Notes under the pieces: generated by a model
What the model was told of the DNA's origin: nothing
What the model saw: only the letters and a program-made list of their open reading frames with translations
Databases searched by the model: none
Shown: piece by piece, positions 61,545 to 64,000 of the stretch
Layout: each line of letters begins with the position of its first letter
Position numbering within the stretch: the first letter of the stretch is position 1
Assembly: GCF_001427145.1 (NCBI RefSeq)
Contig: NZ_LMGL01000001.1
Location: forward strand, 605,540-669,539
Direction: 5' to 3'
Origin: Microbacterium sp. Root166
Lineage (GTDB): Bacteria > Actinomycetota > Actinomycetes > Actinomycetales > Microbacteriaceae
DNA: 64,000 nt
Translations under genes and position numbers: made by a program

Positions 61545-62464
61545 GCACCACATCCTTCGGCGAACCGGCCATCGCCACGCTCGAGAACCAGGTCGACGCC
61601 ACCCCGCAGACGCCGCGCCGCAAGGTCAAGCGCAAGACCTGGCAGACGATCATCTGGCTCGTCGTGCTCCTGGCCATCACCGCCGTCGTCCTGTACCCGC
61701 TGGTCTGGCTGCTGCTGTCCACGTTCAAGCCGAACTCGGAGTTCGGCCAGAACCCGGGCCTGTTCCCGCAGAACCCGACGCTGGAGAACTACGCCAAGGT
61801 GTCCGAGGGCATCGCCGGCGTGCCGATGTGGCGGTTCTTCGCGAACTCCCTCATCATCGCCGTCGGCTCCGTGATCGGAACCGTGCTCTCCTCGGCTCTG
61901 GCCGCGTACGCGTTCGCGCGCATCCAGTTCAAGGGCCTGGGCGTGCTGTTCGCCGCGATGATCGGCACGCTGCTGCTGCCGTTCCACGTGCTGATCATCC
62001 CGCAGTACATCCTGTTCCAGCGGCTCGACATGATCGACACGTTCATCCCGCTGCTGCTGCCGAAGTTCCTCGCCACCGAGGCGTTCTTCGTCTTCCTGCT
62101 CGTGCAGTTCATCCGGCAGATGCCGCGCGACATGGACGAAGCGGCCCGCATCGACGGCGCCGGGCACATGCGGATCTTCTGGTCGATCATCCTGCCGCTG
62201 ATCAAGCCCGCGCTCATCACCTGCGCGATCTTCGCGTTCATCTGGTCGTGGAACGACTTCCTCGGCCCCCTGCTCTACCTCACCAGCCCCGAGAACTACC
62301 CGCTGCCGATCGCGCTGCGCCTCTACAACGACCAGTCCTCCACGAGCGACTACGGCGCCACCGTCACCGCCTCGTTCATCGCGCTGCTGCCGGTGCTGCT
62401 GTTCTTCCTGGTCTTCCAGCGCTTCCTCGTCGACGGCGTCGCCACCCAGGGCCTGAAGGGCTGA
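61541..62464 (+). CDS. CUT1-type sugar ABC transporter permease, YesQ-like
   Basis: A 307-residue MalG-type permease. Six membrane segments begin with WQTIIWLVVLLAITAVVLYP; the EAA loop is RDMDEAARIDGAGHMRIFWSI, and the tail ends FLVDGVATQGLKG. Overlapping start and stop codons link it to the YesP-like gene. The YesL-like gene starts five bases after its stop, so all belong to one operon. Confidence 0.9.
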   Translation: MSTTSFGEPAIATLENQVDATPQTPRRKVKRKTWQTIIWLVVLLAITAVVLYPLVWLLLSTFKPNSEFGQNPGLFPQNPTLENYAKVSEGIAGVPMWRFFANSLIIAVGSVIGTVLSSALAAYAFARIQFKGLGVLFAAMIGTLLLPFHVLIIPQYILFQRLDMIDTFIPLLLPKFLATEAFFVFLLVQFIRQMPRDMDEAARIDGAGHMRIFWSIILPLIKPALITCAIFAFIWSWNDFLGPLLYLTSPENYPLPIALRLYNDQSSTSDYGATVTASFIALLPVLLFFLVFQRFLVDGVATQGLKG

Positions 62465-62468
62465 GGCC

Positions 62469-63131
62469 ATGGGCGCCATCACGACCAAGCGCGAGTACAA
62501 GGCGGCGCGCCGCGCGGATGCCTCGGGCAGCGGCCCCACCCTCGAGGAGCGCCCCGCCGCCCGGTTCCCCGGTGCCACAGGCGCGTTCGCCCTGTTCGGC
62601 GAGGTTCTGCTCGTCGGCGTGCTCGTCACCGTCGCCGGGCTCGCTGTGGTCACTCTTCCCGCGGCGCTGGCCGCCGGCATCCGCCACCTGCGCCGGTACC
62701 TGAACGCCGAGGCGTCCCCGGCCCGCCTGTTCTGGCGGGACGTGCGCTCGGCGCTGCCGGGCGGCCTCGTGGTGGGCACGGTCGCCCTGCTCGTGGCAGG
62801 CATCCTGACCATCGACATCGTGCTGGCGAACTCAGGCGCACTTCCCGGCGGCGCCGCGATCGGCGTCATCGGGTGGATCGGCGCGATCGCCGGGGCCACG
62901 CTGCTTCTCGCGATGGCGGGCGCCTGGACGCCCGAGTCCGGCTGGCGCGGAGCCCTGCGCGACGCCCGCACGGCGCTCGGCGCCGACCTCGGCGGCGCGC
63001 TGTTCCTCGCGGCCACCGCGGTGTTCGTCGGCGTCGCCGTCTGGATGCTCGTGCCGCTCATCCTGCCCGCGCTGGGCTGCGCCGCACTGGCCGTCGTCGC
63101 GATCCCGGCGCGCCGGCGCACCGCGCGCTGA
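62469..63131 (+). CDS. YesL-like (DUF624) membrane protein
   Basis: A 220-residue integral membrane protein with about five hydrophobic segments (first ALFGEVLLVGVLVTVAGLAVV) and basic connecting loops such as RHLRRYLNAEASPARLFW. Length and topology fit the YesL/DUF624 family, encoded next to YesOPQ-type importers in the rhamnogalacturonan cluster of Bacillus subtilis. The function is unknown; a transporter accessory role is suggested only by the conserved neighbourhood. Sequence similarity to the family is weak by eye, so the call rests partly on context. Confidence 0.65.
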   Translation: MGAITTKREYKAARRADASGSGPTLEERPAARFPGATGAFALFGEVLLVGVLVTVAGLAVVTLPAALAAGIRHLRRYLNAEASPARLFWRDVRSALPGGLVVGTVALLVAGILTIDIVLANSGALPGGAAIGVIGWIGAIAGATLLLAMAGAWTPESGWRGALRDARTALGADLGGALFLAATAVFVGVAVWMLVPLILPALGCAALAVVAIPARRRTAR

Positions 63132-63171
63132 CCCCGACCACACGACCAGACCGACCGAGGAGCGAACTGCT

Positions 63172-64000
63172 GTGCTGTACGGCGCCGACTACAACCCCGA
63201 CCAGTGGCCCGAAGAGGTCTGGGACGACGACGTCCGCCTGATGCGCGAGGCCGGCGTCAACATCGTCAGCCTGGGCATCTTCGCCTGGTCGCGGATCCAG
63301 CCGTCCGAGGACGTGTGGGACTTCGCCTGGCTCGACACCGTGATCGGCAAGCTCCACGCCGGCGGCATCCAGGTGAATCTGGCCACCGCGACCGCCTCGC
63401 CGCCGCCGTGGGTCAGCGCGAGCTACCCCGACACACTGCCGGCCGACGAGAGCGGCGCCTCGTACTGGCCGGGCAGCCGCCAGCACTTCGCCCCCTCGTC
63501 GCCGACCTACCGCCGGCTGGCGGGCGAGCTCGTGCGCCGCCTCGCGGAGCGTTATGCGGGGCACCCCGCGATCGTGATGTGGCACGTCGGCAACGAGTTC
63601 GGCTGCCACCTGCCGATGGACTTCTCGGACTCGGCGCGCGACGCGTACCGGGTGTGGCTGCGAGCGCGGTATGCCTCGATCGACGCCCTGAACGACGCGT
63701 GGGGCACGAACTTCTGGTCGCAGCGCTACGGCTCGTTCGACGAGATCTTCCCGCCGCGACTGGCTCCCTACAGCCACAACCCGTCGTCGATGCTCGACTA
63801 CCGGCGCTTCACGTCCGACATGCTCCTCGAGTGCTACCTCGTGGAGCGCGAGATCCTGCAGGCCGCCGGCGCCACGCAGCCGATCACGACGAACTTCATG
63901 GGACCGTTCAAGCCCGCGGACTATCGCCGGTGGGCGCCGTTCATGGACGTCATCGCCGACGACTGCTACCCGGATCCCACGAACCCGAACAGGGTGCGCG
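63172..64000 (+). CDS. GH42 beta-galactosidase, YesZ-like (C-terminus outside window)
   Basis: The first 276 residues of a GH42 enzyme. It starts LYGADYNPDQWPEEVWDDD; the acid/base Glu is in VMWHVGNEFGCHLPMD. Unlike the 35.9-37.9 kb paralogue it lacks the Cys-x-Cys zinc motif after this Glu (HLPMDFSDS instead of NALCYCDAS). The nucleophile lies beyond the window. The GTG at 63172 has GAGGAG about ten bases upstream. It follows the YesL-like gene by 40 bases and would complete the operon as YesZ does in Bacillus subtilis, removing galactose from imported rhamnogalacturonan fragments. Confidence 0.9.
   Translation, partial: MLYGADYNPDQWPEEVWDDDVRLMREAGVNIVSLGIFAWSRIQPSEDVWDFAWLDTVIGKLHAGGIQVNLATATASPPPWVSASYPDTLPADESGASYWPGSRQHFAPSSPTYRRLAGELVRRLAERYAGHPAIVMWHVGNEFGCHLPMDFSDSARDAYRVWLRARYASIDALNDAWGTNFWSQRYGSFDEIFPPRLAPYSHNPSSMLDYRRFTSDMLLECYLVEREILQAAGATQPITTNFMGPFKPADYRRWAPFMDVIADDCYPDPTNPNRVR

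Overview
The window is high-GC DNA with dense, often ATGA/GTGA-overlapping genes, frequent GTG starts and an actinobacterial gene complement. The overall look fits Microbacteriaceae, probably a Microbacterium-like soil or plant-associated organism; this is inferred from gene content and codon use, and no marker gene was searched. The dominant theme is polysaccharide use: four carbohydrate loci, three of them with their own LacI-type regulator and recognisable operators, are separated by short housekeeping stretches.

Layout. 1-8.7 kb is a fructan/fructose locus: a PfkB kinase (cut by the window edge), an ABM-fold protein, an FrcBCA-like ABC importer, a LacI regulator and a large secreted GH32 fructanase; three TGACATCGATGTCA-type sites tie it together. 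8.7-11.0 kb is a two-gene cassette (epoxide hydrolase plus WYL regulator) bounded by two identical 43-bp terminator copies. 11.0-20.8 kb is a minus-strand locus of two giant secreted enzymes (GH43 and an alpha/alpha-barrel hydrolase) with a small membrane-anchored protein between them. 20.8-30.3 kb is mostly housekeeping: two LCP cell-wall ligases, tRNA-Ser(UGA), a HAD phosphatase, serS, a diacylglycerol-kinase-like lipid kinase, a secreted ThuA protein and a photolyase. 30.5-39.0 kb is a galactoside locus: GH36 alpha-galactosidase, a CUT1 binding protein with two permeases, a GH42 beta-galactosidase and a divergent LacI regulator. 39.1-45.0 kb holds a wall-anchored protein made of Gly-Asn-X repeats, a luciferase-like monooxygenase, a PPOX protein, pheA and pgm. 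45.0-64.0 kb is a rhamnogalacturonan-I locus: a 2108-residue secreted protein fusing an SGNH (CE12-like) esterase to a PL11 lyase, a LacI regulator, an ABC exporter, a PmoA-like protein, a Gfo/Idh/MocA oxidoreductase, a GH35 beta-galactosidase, a YesOPQ-like importer, a YesL-like membrane protein and a second GH42 that runs off the edge.

How the genes work together. Secreted multidomain enzymes (GH32, GH43, alpha/alpha-barrel GH, CE12-PL11) would cut plant polymers outside the cell. Binding proteins and permeases import the oligosaccharides, and cytoplasmic GH36, GH42 and GH35 enzymes and a kinase finish the job. Each LacI regulator sits next to palindromes of its own class: TGACATCGATGTCA, TGTGAACGTGCACA and GAAACGTTTT. 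Neither CUT1-type importer has an ATPase in its operon, so a shared ATPase elsewhere is likely. The enzymes share accessory modules across loci: the GH32 and CE12-PL11 proteins end in the same paired modules, and the GH43 and alpha/alpha-barrel enzymes end in the same Cys-terminated domain.
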